From Actinomycetota bacterium (GTDB taxonomy: Bacteria > Actinomycetota > Thermoleophilia > Solirubrobacterales > 70-9), in the NCBI GenBank assembly GCA_018268415.1, contig JAFDWO010000018.1:1-64000 (forward strand): a stretch of 64,000 nt of DNA, written 5' to 3'. Every line of letters begins with the position of its first letter. The stretch's first letter is position 1. A program made the position numbers and the translations under genes. This document shows positions 24,189 to 33,674 of this stretch, in pieces. A model generated the notes under the pieces. The model saw only the letters and a list, made by a program, of their open reading frames with translations. It made no database searches and was not told the DNA's origin.

Positions 24189-24562
24189 CGTGCTTCCTCC
24201 GGTTCCCCCAGGACAACCAGCCCGTGGATGCAGATGATGCAGACCGCGAACGCGCCGAGGGCCCAGAATGGGTAGGCGCCGCCGATCGCCAGCAGCGAGC
24301 CGAGGGCGCCGAGACTGGCGGCGATCAGGCCGATGATGCGACCGAAGGTGCCACCCGAGAAGAGCGAGAACCCGGCGATCAGCTCGACCACACCGAGGAC
24401 GACCGTGATCCAGCCCCAGGTATGCAGGTTGCCGAGCACGAAGTGGTTTTCACCGACCCAGAAGTGGGAGTCCGCGATCGCGCCGATCCCGTAGATCACG
24501 TTCAGCGTGCCGACGATCAACAGCAGGATGGCGACGAAGATCGCCCGTCCGGTCCCTCTCAT
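24185..24562 (-). CDS. DUF7144-like four-helix membrane protein
   Basis: 125 residues with four hydrophobic segments. It has NVIYGIGAI, FVLGNLHTWGWITVVLGVVELIAGFSLF and AIGGAYPFWALGAFAVCIICIHGLVV, the layout of small DUF7144/DoxX-like actinobacterial membrane proteins. GGAGGA lies before ATG 24562. First gene of a pair with the lipoprotein. Confidence 0.75.
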   Translation of the reverse strand: MRGTGRAIFVAILLLIVGTLNVIYGIGAIADSHFWVGENHFVLGNLHTWGWITVVLGVVELIAGFSLFSGGTFGRIIGLIAASLGALGSLLAIGGAYPFWALGAFAVCIICIHGLVVLGEPEEAR

Positions 24563-24703
24563 TCTTCCTCCAGTGTCTAGATCGAATTTGCCGGTGACCG
24601 TACGAGCTGCGGGGACGTGCGGCGCCCCCCGGATCGGGTGATTCGGAGCGGCCGATGACACTCCGTCTCCTACGCTTCAGGACTCCGAACCGCGAAGGAA
24701 TTT

Positions 24704-26926
24704 TTGTCGACGCCTACCAACACCCCAGTCCAGGATCCGGCGCCGCGGCGCGGCCAGGGCACGACGGCTGCCACCGAGCTGGTGGCCCGGACACGGCTGC
24801 GGAACCGGCTCGCCGAGGACACCGGGCGGGTGATCGTCCTCTCCGCCCCGTCGGGCTACGGCAAGTCGGTGCTGCTCCGGCAGTGGGTTGAGGACGATCC
24901 CCGTCCGTCCTTCACGGTCCTGCTCGGCCCCGAGCACAACGACCCGACCGTGCTGGTCGACGCGGTCGTCGAGCGGCTGGAACGGCTCGAGCCGTTCCCC
25001 GCCGACCTCGGCGACGCGCTGTTGGCGCCGAGCCCCAACGTCGAGAACATCGTCGCCCCGCGGCTGGTGGCGGCGCTGGGGGATCGCACCCGGCCGTTTG
25101 TCCTGGTGCTGGACGAGCTGGAGCGCATCGAGGCGCCGGACGCGCTGAAGATCGTCGCCGCCCTCTGTCGAGGCGTCTCTGGGGGGTCCCAGCTGGCCCT
25201 GGCGAGCCGCACGGAACCGCCGATCGGCCTGGGGCGCCTGCGCGCCCGCCGTCGGCTCACCGAGCTCGGCCGCAAGGACCTGACGATGACCAAAGGCGAG
25301 TGCGCCGTGCTGCTGGCGGCGCTCGGCCTCCAGCTGTCCCCGGCCCAACTCGACGCGATCGCCCGTCGGACCGAGGGCTGGCCCGCCGCCCTCTACCTCG
25401 CCGGCCTGGCGCTCGGCGAGTCCGCCGATCCGGGGCGGGCCCTGGCCCGGTTCACCGGCGACCACCGGATCGTCGTCGATTACCTGCGCGAGGAGTTCCT
25501 ACTCCCCGCCTCGCTCAACCACGCCGCCTTCCTGCGCCAGGCGGCGACCCTCGAGCGGTTGAGCGGCCCGCTCTGTGATTTCGCGCTCGAGCGCGACGAC
25601 TCGGGCGTCGTCCTCGACGAGCTGAGCCGGTCGAACATGCTGCTGGTGCCGCTCGATCGCAGGGACGAGTGGTACCGCCTGCACCCACTGCTGCAGGAGA
25701 TGCTGCACAGGGAGTTGCTCCGCACCGAACCAGCGGCGGCGCCGGTCATCCACCGCCGGGCCTCGGAGTGGTGGTCGGCGGCCGAAGACTCCCACCAGGC
25801 GATCCACCACGCGGTTGCGGCAGGCGCCGAGGACCTCGCCGGCGAACTGCTCTTCGCCGCGGTGCCGGAGTACTCCGCCGGCGGCCGCAACGCGACCGTG
25901 ATCGGCTGGCTGGAGCGCCTCGGCGAGCGTGGCGTGGCCGCCAGCCCCGGCGCCGGCCTGACCGCCGCCTGGGCGGAGCTGACCTTCGGCCACGGCCCGC
26001 GGGCCGAGCACTGGATGGCGGTGACGCGCCGGCTGCTGGGCGAGGCGGAGGGCGGTGCCGGTGCCGAGCTCGAGGCCGGCCTCGCCCTCGGCGATGCCAC
26101 GCTCTGCCGCGACGGCCTCGCGGCGATGCGGGAGACGGTCGCCGCGGTCGAGCCGCTGCTTCCCGAGGACGACCCCTGGCGCTCGCTCACCTCGCTGCTC
26201 GACGGAGTCGGGCTGCATCTGCTCGGCAGCGAGCGGGAGGCGGCGCAGGCGCGGCTGAGGGAAGCCGTGCGCCGCGGCTCCGTGGGGGCGCTCGACCTGC
26301 AGGTGATCGCACTCACCCAGCTGGCGCTGATCGCGATCGAGCGGGGCGACTGGCGGACCGCCGATGACGAGATGTCACGCGCACGGGCGCAGATCGACCG
26401 CGCCGGCCTCGCCGACTATCCGACCATGGGGTTTCCCGCCGCCGCCTCGGCGCTGGTCCGCGCCCAGCGGGGGGCGAGCGCAAAGGCAGGCGCCGACCTG
26501 GAGACCGGCAAGCGCCTGCTCGCCAAGCTCGAGCATTTCACCCCTTGGTACGAAGTCGAGACCAAGCTGATGCTCGCCCGCGCCTCGGCGCGGCTCGGCC
26601 GACGCGCCGAGGCGGAGGAGCTCCTGGCCTCGGCGACCGCACAGCTCACCGAGATCCCGGACGGATCCCTGCTGCGTGCCTGGACCGAGGAGGCGCGGGC
26701 GGCGATCGGCGCGGCAGCGGACAGCGCGCAACTGACCCCGGCCGAGCTGCGGGTCCTGCACTACCTGCCGCAGCACCTCTCCTTCCCGCAGATCGCCGCC
26801 TCCCTCCAGGTCTCACCAAACACCGTGAAGACCCACGCGGCGAGCGTCTACCGCAAGCTGGGCTGCTCCTCGCGCGACCAGGCCGTCCGGCGGGCGCGGG
26901 AGATCGGGCTGCTGGACCCGCCCTGA
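24704..26926 (+). CDS. MalT-like LuxR-family ATP-dependent regulator
   Basis: 740 residues of STAND/MalT type. Walker A is APSGYGKS (48-55), with Walker B-like PFVLVLDELERIE near 130. Winged-helix and helical (TPR-like) repeats follow over about 230-660. A C-terminal LuxR HTH starts at LTPAELRVLHYLPQHLSFPQ. The TTG start at 24704 follows GAAGGA. Alone on its strand after a divergent gap; inducer and targets are unknown, with DUF1269/DUF389 and GMC genes directly downstream. Confidence 0.85.
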   Translation: MSTPTNTPVQDPAPRRGQGTTAATELVARTRLRNRLAEDTGRVIVLSAPSGYGKSVLLRQWVEDDPRPSFTVLLGPEHNDPTVLVDAVVERLERLEPFPADLGDALLAPSPNVENIVAPRLVAALGDRTRPFVLVLDELERIEAPDALKIVAALCRGVSGGSQLALASRTEPPIGLGRLRARRRLTELGRKDLTMTKGECAVLLAALGLQLSPAQLDAIARRTEGWPAALYLAGLALGESADPGRALARFTGDHRIVVDYLREEFLLPASLNHAAFLRQAATLERLSGPLCDFALERDDSGVVLDELSRSNMLLVPLDRRDEWYRLHPLLQEMLHRELLRTEPAAAPVIHRRASEWWSAAEDSHQAIHHAVAAGAEDLAGELLFAAVPEYSAGGRNATVIGWLERLGERGVAASPGAGLTAAWAELTFGHGPRAEHWMAVTRRLLGEAEGGAGAELEAGLALGDATLCRDGLAAMRETVAAVEPLLPEDDPWRSLTSLLDGVGLHLLGSEREAAQARLREAVRRGSVGALDLQVIALTQLALIAIERGDWRTADDEMSRARAQIDRAGLADYPTMGFPAAASALVRAQRGASAKAGADLETGKRLLAKLEHFTPWYEVETKLMLARASARLGRRAEAEELLASATAQLTEIPDGSLLRAWTEEARAAIGAAADSAQLTPAELRVLHYLPQHLSFPQIAASLQVSPNTVKTHAASVYRKLGCSSRDQAVRRAREIGLLDPP

Positions 26927-27007
26927 TGTCCTGAGTGCCGCCACCGCGGCAAATCACCCGGTTGGGACGAGGCGGAGACGCCGATGGGTTCCTAGGTTCG
27001 GCTTGGG

Positions 27008-27409
27008 ATGCCCGAGCTCGTCGCCATCGCATACGACGATGAGACCGTCGCCGACTGCGCGATCGAGGAACTGCGGCGCTGCGGTGAAGAGCTCGGGCTC
27101 GACCCCGACGCTTCCGCGGTGCTCGTCTGTGAACGTGACGGGACCTGCCGCCTGACGACCAGCCGGCACGCGGACGCCCAGGCCCGTTGGGCCGAGTTCT
27201 GGGGAGCGTTCCTGGAAGCCTTGTTGAGCCAGGAGGATGACCCGGCCGCCATCGACGGGCGCTTCCGCGGCCGGCTGCTCCCGATGCTGCGCCCGGGGGC
27301 CTCCGTCCTGCTGCTGTCGATGCCGGGTGGCGGCGAGGAGCGCGTCCTCAGAGCCCTCAGCCACTTCGGCGGAAGGTCGCTGGTCCAGGGCCCTGGCCTC
27401 GATCGTTAG
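27008..27409 (+). CDS. DUF1269-like small protein
   Basis: 133 residues. It opens with ELVAIAYDDETVADCAIEEL and then a strand with DASAVLVCERDGTCRL, the usual layout of DUF1269 proteins, but the transmembrane hairpin seen in many members is weak here (PMLRPGASVLLLSMPG). No function known. It precedes the DUF389 gene by 18 nt. Confidence 0.65.
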   Translation: MPELVAIAYDDETVADCAIEELRRCGEELGLDPDASAVLVCERDGTCRLTTSRHADAQARWAEFWGAFLEALLSQEDDPAAIDGRFRGRLLPMLRPGASVLLLSMPGGGEERVLRALSHFGGRSLVQGPGLDR

Positions 27410-27427
27410 GTCGAGGCCCGTCCCCTG

Positions 27428-28378
27428 ATGCTGCAGCTGCGGGCGTTCGGTGACGAGGCCCGGGTGCGATCGCTCGGGGTCGAGCTCGAACGGGCGGGCC
27501 TGATGCGCGCCGCCACGCTCGTCCCCGCGCCGAGCGGCGGCCGGGCCCGGCTCGAAGGCGAGGTCGACGCCGACGCCGCCGACCGCGCCCTGGCGCTGGC
27601 CCGCGCGGCGGGGCTGGCCGAGGACTCCGTCTCGCTGGTCCGCGAGGAAACCGTCGGAGGATCAACGAGATTCCCGACGGCAAGTCTGATCTGGAGCGAC
27701 ATGCTGGGCCAGGCGGCGATCAATTCGCGACTGCTCGGACGGTACCTCGCCTTCATGTCGGTCGCCGGCGTCGTCGCGGGCTTCGGGGTCATCTACGACA
27801 ACGGGATCCTGATCGTCGGCGCGATGGCGATCAGCCCAGACGTGCTGCCGATCGCGGCGATCTGCGTGGGCGCCGTGGCCGCCGACGGACGGCTGGTGGT
27901 CCGCGCCGGCGGAACGCTGGTGACCGGCTTCCTGGCGACCTGCGCCTGGGCCGGGGCGATGACCGCGGTGCTCGATCCCCTCGGACTGCTGCCGACGAAC
28001 TTCGAAGTCGGCGCGGCGTCGCTGTCCGGGCTCACCTCGGTCAATGTCGCGACGATCGGCGTCGCGGTGGCGGCGGGCGTCGCCGCGATGCTCGCGCTCG
28101 AGACCCGGGCGAGCGCCGGCGTCGGGGTGGCGATCTCGGTGACGACGATCCCCGCCGCCGCGTACCTCGGGGTGGCGGCCGGCATCGGCGACGCCGGGAA
28201 GGTCCTCGGGGCGCTCGCCGTGCTCGGTTCCAACGTCGTCGCGCTGATCGCTGCCGGCACGCTGACCCTGATCGTCCAGCGCCGGCTCACGTCCGCGCGG
28301 TCGACCGACCCGGACGCCGGCGGAGGAGGAGCAAGTTCACCCGGATCGGAGGAGGCCGGAGCAGATCCCCGGACCTAG
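27428..28378 (+). CDS. DUF389 family membrane protein
   Basis: 316 residues. A roughly 85-residue ferredoxin-like N-domain leads to about seven hydrophobic helices. DUF389 hallmarks include SRLLGRYLAFMSVAGVVAGFGVIYDN, ILIVGAMAISPDVLPIAA and the final ALAVLGSNVVALIAAGTLTLI. Transport or signalling role unknown for the family. The C-terminal tail is Gly/Ser/Asp-rich and disordered. Confidence 0.8.
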   Translation: MLQLRAFGDEARVRSLGVELERAGLMRAATLVPAPSGGRARLEGEVDADAADRALALARAAGLAEDSVSLVREETVGGSTRFPTASLIWSDMLGQAAINSRLLGRYLAFMSVAGVVAGFGVIYDNGILIVGAMAISPDVLPIAAICVGAVAADGRLVVRAGGTLVTGFLATCAWAGAMTAVLDPLGLLPTNFEVGAASLSGLTSVNVATIGVAVAAGVAAMLALETRASAGVGVAISVTTIPAAAYLGVAAGIGDAGKVLGALAVLGSNVVALIAAGTLTLIVQRRLTSARSTDPDAGGGGASSPGSEEAGADPRT

Positions 28379-28442
28379 CATCGGCAGCGCCGGACCCCGT
28401 CGTCGCGATCGGGGACGAACCACAACGAGCTGGGAGTTGAAG

Positions 28443-30176
28443 ATGGACGCTGAATACGACGTGCTCGTGGTTGGATCAGGCTTCGGCGGCAGCGTCGCGG
28501 CGATGCGCGCGGTCGAGAAGGGCTACTCGGTGGGAGTCCTCGAGGCGGGCAGACGCTGGGCCGACGAGGACCTGCCGAGCTCCAGTTGGGACCTGCCGGG
28601 GTTCGTTTGGCAACCCGAGATCGAGCTCTTCGGGATCCAGCGGATCCGTTACCTGAACGACGTGATCGTCCTCTCCGGGGCAGGCGTGGGCGGGGGCTCG
28701 CTGGTCTACGCCAACACCCTCTACGTGCCCGCGCAGAAGTTCTTCGACTACCCGGCCTGGTCGCACATCACCGACTGGGCCGACGAGATGGCTCCCTACT
28801 ACGACCTCTGCAACCGGATCTTCGGGGTGGCGCCCTCGCCCTACGGTGAGACCGACTCCGACCGGATCATGAAAGAGGTCGCCGCGGACATGGGCAGGCC
28901 GTACCTGCGGGCGCCGCTCGGCGTCTACTTCGGCACGCCGGGGGTCGAGGCCGAGGATCCCTACTTCGGCGGCGCCGGCCCGAGCCGGACCGGCTGCATC
29001 AGCTGCAACGACTGCATGATCGGCTGCGCCCACAACGCCAAGAACAAGCTGACCGCGAACTACCTCTACCTGGCCGAGAAGGCCGGCGCCACGATCCACG
29101 ACCTGAACGAGGTCCACACCGTGAAGCCGCTCGACGGGGGTGGCTTCGAGGTCGTCGCCCGCCACCCGGGGTTGATCGGCCGGGCCGAGCGGCACCACCG
29201 CTACCGCGCTCAGCAGGTGATCGTCGCCGCGCACGCCTACGGCACCGCCCAGATCCTGCTCTCGATGAAGGAGGACGGGACGCTGGCGAACCTCTCCGAC
29301 GAAGCCGGCAAGCGGGCGCGAACGAACTCCGAGGCGCTCGTCTCCGCCCAGCGCCGCGAGGGCGACTTCAAGGACGACCCGGAGCGCTTCAGCATCACCC
29401 CGGGCGCGTCCTCGGTAACCGCCTGCCTGCAGATCGATCCGGAGGCGACGATCGGGCCGGTCCGTTACGGGGTCGGCTCCAACGCGATGGACTTCGTCTA
29501 CACCGCCCAGCCCGATGGCGACGAAGAGCATCACTTCCGCGCCTGGGTCAAGCACCTGGTCGAGCATCCGAAGGAGACGATCGGGATCGACGACGCCCAC
29601 CACTGGTCCGAGCGCGGCTTCAACCTGCTCTGCATGCGCGACCACGACGACTGGCTCGACCTGAGCTGGAAGCACGGGATGCTGCACTCGAAACCGGGCT
29701 CCGACACGGCGCCGCCGGCGATCGTCGAGGCGGCGGTCGACGTCGGCCGCCGGGTGGCCGAGAAGCTCGGCGGCGATCCCGCCCAGACCTGGTTCTCGGT
29801 CGCCGGGCGCTCGACCTCGGCCCACTTCATCGGCGGCATGACGATCGGCGAGGACGCCGGGCACGGGGTCGTCGACGCCTACCAGCGCGCCTTCGGCTAC
29901 GAGGGCCTGCACATCATGGACGGCAGCGTGATCACCGCCAACCCGGGCGTCAACCCGTCGCACACGATCGCCGCCCTGGCCGAGCGGGCGATGTCATTCT
30001 GGCCCCACAAGGGCGAGCAGGACCCGCGCCCGCCGCTCGGTTCGGGGTACGAGCGGATCGCCCCGGTGATGCCGCGCCGGCCGCTGGTCCCGGCGGGCGC
30101 CCCGGCCGAGTACCGGCTGAACCAGGACGTCTCGATCACCGACGTGGTGATCGGCGACCAACCGCAGGACGAATAG
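28443..30176 (+). CDS. GMC oxidoreductase, ChoD-like
   Basis: 577 residues. The FAD-binding GSGFGGSVAA is at 11-20, and GAGVGGGSLVYANTLY at about 79-94. The cysteine cluster C185-x2-C188-x2-C191-x3-C195 in GCISCNDCMIGCAHNAKN is typical of the mycobacterial ChoD branch rather than secreted cholesterol oxidases. The C-terminal HIMDGSVITANPGVNPSHTI carries the catalytic His/Asn region. No Tat signal, so cytoplasmic. ATG 28443 follows GGGAG. Next come a Rieske-like gene and a DUF1254 gene, probably one operon. Substrate may be a sterol or other lipophilic alcohol; unproven. Confidence 0.85.
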   Translation: MDAEYDVLVVGSGFGGSVAAMRAVEKGYSVGVLEAGRRWADEDLPSSSWDLPGFVWQPEIELFGIQRIRYLNDVIVLSGAGVGGGSLVYANTLYVPAQKFFDYPAWSHITDWADEMAPYYDLCNRIFGVAPSPYGETDSDRIMKEVAADMGRPYLRAPLGVYFGTPGVEAEDPYFGGAGPSRTGCISCNDCMIGCAHNAKNKLTANYLYLAEKAGATIHDLNEVHTVKPLDGGGFEVVARHPGLIGRAERHHRYRAQQVIVAAHAYGTAQILLSMKEDGTLANLSDEAGKRARTNSEALVSAQRREGDFKDDPERFSITPGASSVTACLQIDPEATIGPVRYGVGSNAMDFVYTAQPDGDEEHHFRAWVKHLVEHPKETIGIDDAHHWSERGFNLLCMRDHDDWLDLSWKHGMLHSKPGSDTAPPAIVEAAVDVGRRVAEKLGGDPAQTWFSVAGRSTSAHFIGGMTIGEDAGHGVVDAYQRAFGYEGLHIMDGSVITANPGVNPSHTIAALAERAMSFWPHKGEQDPRPPLGSGYERIAPVMPRRPLVPAGAPAEYRLNQDVSITDVVIGDQPQDE

Positions 30177-30213
30177 GCCGCGACCCGGCCGTCCCGAATC
30201 GGAGGAGATCCAG

Positions 30214-30558
30214 ATGACTGACCTGCAGACGGACGAGCCGCGGGTGCTCGCCAAGACCGATGAGGTACCCGACGCCTACGTCCGCCCCTTCTATCTCGAG
30301 GACCTGAAGCGCCGGGTCGCCGTCGTCCGGGTCGGCGGCGCGCTCCACGCCTTCGACGACCTCTGCACCTGCGGCGGCACCCCGTGCTCCCTGGCCTCCG
30401 GGCTGCTCGACGGCACGACCCTGATGTGCCAGTGCCACGGCTCCCGCTGGGACGTCGTCACCGGAGCGGTCGAACGCGGGCCGGCGACCGGGCCGCTGCG
30501 CAAGTACGAGGCAACCGAGGCTGACGGCAAGATCCGCGCCACCGTCTCCGCAACCTAG
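30214..30558 (+). CDS. Rieske-like [2Fe-2S] ferredoxin with Cys replacing first His
   Basis: 114 residues, the size of a small Rieske ferredoxin. The second ligand loop is normal (CQCHGSRWD, C72 and H75). The first loop reads CTCGGTPC (C51, C53, C58) where Rieske proteins have C-x-H, so the usual His ligand is Cys53. GAVERGPATGPLRKYE after the cluster is typical. Possibly a 3Cys-1His cluster or a nonstandard ligand set. It lies between the GMC oxidoreductase and DUF1254 genes and may be an electron carrier for that operon. Confidence 0.8.
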   Translation: MTDLQTDEPRVLAKTDEVPDAYVRPFYLEDLKRRVAVVRVGGALHAFDDLCTCGGTPCSLASGLLDGTTLMCQCHGSRWDVVTGAVERGPATGPLRKYEATEADGKIRATVSAT

Positions 30559-30577
30559 ACCTGACCCAGGAGGAGAG

Positions 30578-31924
30578 ATGACCACCCGCCCCGCCCTGCC
30601 CGACGACGCCGTCGAGCTCGCCGCCCAGGCCTTCGTCTACGCCTACCCGCTGGAGTACGCGCTGCGTGAAATGGCGGGCTTCACCACCGACCACAGCACG
30701 CTGCCCGTCGGTGGCCCCTGGAACGAGCTCCACCACGCCCGCGAGCTGCTCGGCCCGGAGACCGAATTCGTCTCGCCCAACAACGACACCCTCTACTCGC
30801 TCTCCTCGCTCGACCTGCGCGGCGGCCCCCTGCTGCTCGAGGTTCCGGAGACGGGCTCGCGCTACTACGTCCTGCAGATGATCGACGCCTGGAGCAACAA
30901 CTTCGCCTACGTCGGCACGCGCAGTCACGGCGGCGACGGCGGCCGCTTCCTGCTCGCGGCGCCGGGCTTCGCCGGCGAGGAGCCCCGCGACACGACGCTG
31001 ATCGAAGCCCCCACCGGCATCGCCCTGCTGCTCGGGCGGATCCAGGTCGACGGCGAGGAGGACCTCCCGGCCGTGAAGGAACTGCAGGACCGGTTCTCGC
31101 TACGCCGCCTGGACGGCTCCCATCCGAGCGCCGCGGGCCTTCCCGAGCCCGCCGCGCAGGTACCCGAGGAGCTGCGCTGGTGGGAGACGGTACGGGTCGA
31201 GCTCGCCGCCTTCCCGCCGCCGGCCGAGGACGGGCCGCTCCTCGCGGCGTTCGCCCCGCTCGGCCTCGGCGCGGCCGACTCCCCCTACGTCGATCCCGAT
31301 CCGGACCTGGTCAAGGTCCTGGTCGAGGGCGAGTCCCGAGGGCGGGCGACGATCGAGCAGCTCGCCAAAGGCGGCAAACCGGGCCCGCAGGGGTGGACCT
31401 CGGCGATGCACTTCTTCGACTACAACCGCTACCGGCTCGGCTTCGGCACGATCGACAGCGACGAGTGGAAGATCGCCGATTCCCAACGGGCCTACGCGAC
31501 CCGCGCCGCCGCTGCCCGCGCCGGCCTCTTCGGCAACCATGGCTACGAGGCCGACTACGAGCTCGTCTACACCGACGCCGACGGTGAACCGCTCGACGGT
31601 GCCAATGCCTACGAGCTGCGGCTGAGCGAGCCGCCACCGGCCGGCGCCTTCTGGTCGCTGACGATGTACGACGTGCCGAGGTTCCTCCTCGTCGACAACC
31701 CGATCCACCGCTACTCGATCGGCGACCGCACGCCGGGCCTCGCCCGCGATGAGGACGGCGCGCTGACGATCTATCTGCAGGCCGACTCTCCCGGCGCCGA
31801 CAAGGAGTCGAACTGGCTGCCGACCCCGACGGGGCCGTTCCGGCCGATGATGCGGATCTACGGCCCGCAGGCGCCGGTGCTGGACGGCAGCTACCAGCTG
31901 CCGTCGATCCAGCGCGTCGGCTGA
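30578..31924 (+). CDS. DUF1254/DUF1214 protein
   Basis: 448 residues, cytoplasmic (no signal). The N-terminal DUF1254 domain has YAYPLEYALREM, VSPNNDTLYSLSSLDLRGGPLLLEVP and YYVLQMIDAWSNNFAYVG. The C-terminal DUF1214 has FWSLTMYDVPRFLLVDNPIHRYSIGDRTPGL and GALTIYLQADSP with NWLPTPTGPF. Function is unestablished. GGAGGAG precedes ATG 30578. Third gene of the GMC-Rieske operon. Confidence 0.88.
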   Translation: MTTRPALPDDAVELAAQAFVYAYPLEYALREMAGFTTDHSTLPVGGPWNELHHARELLGPETEFVSPNNDTLYSLSSLDLRGGPLLLEVPETGSRYYVLQMIDAWSNNFAYVGTRSHGGDGGRFLLAAPGFAGEEPRDTTLIEAPTGIALLLGRIQVDGEEDLPAVKELQDRFSLRRLDGSHPSAAGLPEPAAQVPEELRWWETVRVELAAFPPPAEDGPLLAAFAPLGLGAADSPYVDPDPDLVKVLVEGESRGRATIEQLAKGGKPGPQGWTSAMHFFDYNRYRLGFGTIDSDEWKIADSQRAYATRAAAARAGLFGNHGYEADYELVYTDADGEPLDGANAYELRLSEPPPAGAFWSLTMYDVPRFLLVDNPIHRYSIGDRTPGLARDEDGALTIYLQADSPGADKESNWLPTPTGPFRPMMRIYGPQAPVLDGSYQLPSIQRVG

Positions 31925-31936
31925 CCGGGCGCCCCG

Positions 31937-32611
31937 ATGGGAGAAGCGATCGGGCAGGTCCTGCCGTTGGCGGTGGGCGTGGCGCTCAGCCCCGTCCCGA
32001 TCATCGGCGTCACCTTGATGCTGGCGACCCCGCGGGCGCGGTCGAACGGCCTCGCCTTCATCGGCGGCTGGATCGCCGGCCTGGCGATCGCGGGCGCCGC
32101 CTTCCTCCTCCTCTCGAGCGGCGCCGGCGCGAGCGAAGGGAGCGAACCGGCCGACTGGGTCGGCGTGGTCAAGCTCGCCCTCGGCGCCCTCCTCCTGCTC
32201 GTCGCCGCGCGCCAATGGCGCGGCCGTCCCCGCGCCGGCGCCGAGGCCCCGATGCCGAAGTGGATGCAGAGCATCGACGGCTTCCGGGCACCGAAGGCGG
32301 CCGGCCTCGCGGTGCTGCTCGCGGCGGTCAACCCGAAGAACCTGCTGCTGGTCATCGCCGCTGCGGCGGCGATCTCACAGACCGGCGTCGCGGCCGGCCA
32401 ACAGGCGCTCGCCCTTGGCGTCTTCGTCCTCATCGGCACCGTCGGTCCCGGCGCCCCGCTCGCCATCTACTTCCTGCTCGGCGACCGCTCCCGCGAGGTG
32501 CTCGACGAGCTGCGCTCGTGGATGACGCAGAACAACGCAACGATCATGGCCGTGCTCTGCCTGGTGATCGGAGCCAAGCTGATCGGCGACGGCATCGGCG
32601 GCCTTTCCTGA
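31937..32611 (+). CDS. GAP/Sap-type LysE-like membrane protein
   Basis: 224 residues, about six transmembrane helices. VALSPVPIIGVTLMLATPRARSNG, then a central basic loop and FRAPKAAGLAVLLAAVNPKNLLLVIAAA, then GTVGPGAPLAIYFLLG. The family includes Sap, linked to mycobacterial surface glycolipid export. It starts 13 nt after the DUF1254 gene. Substrate unknown. Confidence 0.8.
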   Translation: MGEAIGQVLPLAVGVALSPVPIIGVTLMLATPRARSNGLAFIGGWIAGLAIAGAAFLLLSSGAGASEGSEPADWVGVVKLALGALLLLVAARQWRGRPRAGAEAPMPKWMQSIDGFRAPKAAGLAVLLAAVNPKNLLLVIAAAAAISQTGVAAGQQALALGVFVLIGTVGPGAPLAIYFLLGDRSREVLDELRSWMTQNNATIMAVLCLVIGAKLIGDGIGGLS

Positions 32612-32639
32612 GCCGGCCGTGCTCGTCGGGCGGGAGTCG

Positions 32640-33674
32640 TCAGGCACCCTCCTCGCTGATCACCGGCGGCGTTTCGGCCTGCTCCTCGACGAGGTCGCGC
32701 TGGGCAAGAGCGAAGAGCAGGAACAGCGACGGCACGACGACCACCACCGCGACCACGAAGACGACCAGCACCCAGGTCAGCGTGGTCGAGACACCGGCAC
32801 CTGCTTCGATCGTCAGCGTCTGCGGAAGCAGGTAGGGGTACTGGGCGACGGCCCAGGCCCAGACCATCGTCACCACCGCCCCGACGGCGGCGACGCGGGC
32901 GGCGTGGCCACCCCGCCGGAGCAGGAGCAGGGCAGCGATCCCGCAGAGCAGGGACGCGATGACGAGCGGGATCCCGTCGCCGGTCAGACCTTCATAGATG
33001 TAAGGGGCATCGGCGCGGTAGACGAACATCGCGACGACCGCGATCGCGCCGCCGAGGATCCCGGCGACCAGCGCCCGGCGCCGGAAGTACGCGACCAGGT
33101 CGGGCGCGAAGCGGCGCGAATCGTGGGTGAGGAAGACGGCGGCGAGATAGGCGCCGGTGGCGACGAAGAGCGCACCGGTGACCAGCGAGACCGCGTTCAG
33201 CCAGCTGGTCACCGGGTCCCCTGCCGCGTTGCCTGGCGGGACCCGGCCGGCGGCGATCGCGCCGACGACGGTCCCCATGAAGAACGGGGTCAGGAGCGAG
33301 GAGAGCGCGAACAGCCGGTCGGCGACGTAACGGCCGCGGGCGCGGGCGGCCACGCCTTTGAAGGCGAACCCGGCGCCGCGCAGGACGATCCCCAGCGCGA
33401 CCAGGCTGAGCGGGATGAAGAGCGTCGACATGATCGCCGCGAAGGCCGCGGAAAAGGCGGTCCAGAGGACGACGAGGACGAAGATCAGCCAGACGTGATT
33501 GGCCTCCCAGACGGGCCCGATCGAGTGGGTGATCGCCGCCCGCACCCGCTCGCCGCGACCGTCCCGGCCGCTGAGGAGGTCCCAGAAGCCGGCGCCGAAG
33601 TCGGCGCCGGCGAAGACCGCGTAGAAGGTCGCGGCGAGCCAGAGGACGGCGGCGACGGCCTCCGCCGTGCTCAT
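32640..33674 (-). CDS. cydB: Cytochrome bd ubiquinol/menaquinol oxidase subunit II
   Basis: 344 residues with about nine helices. It has the CydB start LWLAATFYAVFAGADFGAGFWDLL, then HSIGPVWEANHVWLIFVLVVLWTAFSAAFA. Membrane terminal oxidase reducing O2 to water under low oxygen, and resistant to cyanide in the related Cio class. Overlaps cydA by 4 nt. No cydCD exporter follows in this window; the gene is convergent with the Sap-like gene. Confidence 0.93.
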   Translation of the reverse strand: MSTAEAVAAVLWLAATFYAVFAGADFGAGFWDLLSGRDGRGERVRAAITHSIGPVWEANHVWLIFVLVVLWTAFSAAFAAIMSTLFIPLSLVALGIVLRGAGFAFKGVAARARGRYVADRLFALSSLLTPFFMGTVVGAIAAGRVPPGNAAGDPVTSWLNAVSLVTGALFVATGAYLAAVFLTHDSRRFAPDLVAYFRRRALVAGILGGAIAVVAMFVYRADAPYIYEGLTGDGIPLVIASLLCGIAALLLLRRGGHAARVAAVGAVVTMVWAWAVAQYPYLLPQTLTIEAGAGVSTTLTWVLVVFVVAVVVVVPSLFLLFALAQRDLVEEQAETPPVISEEGA

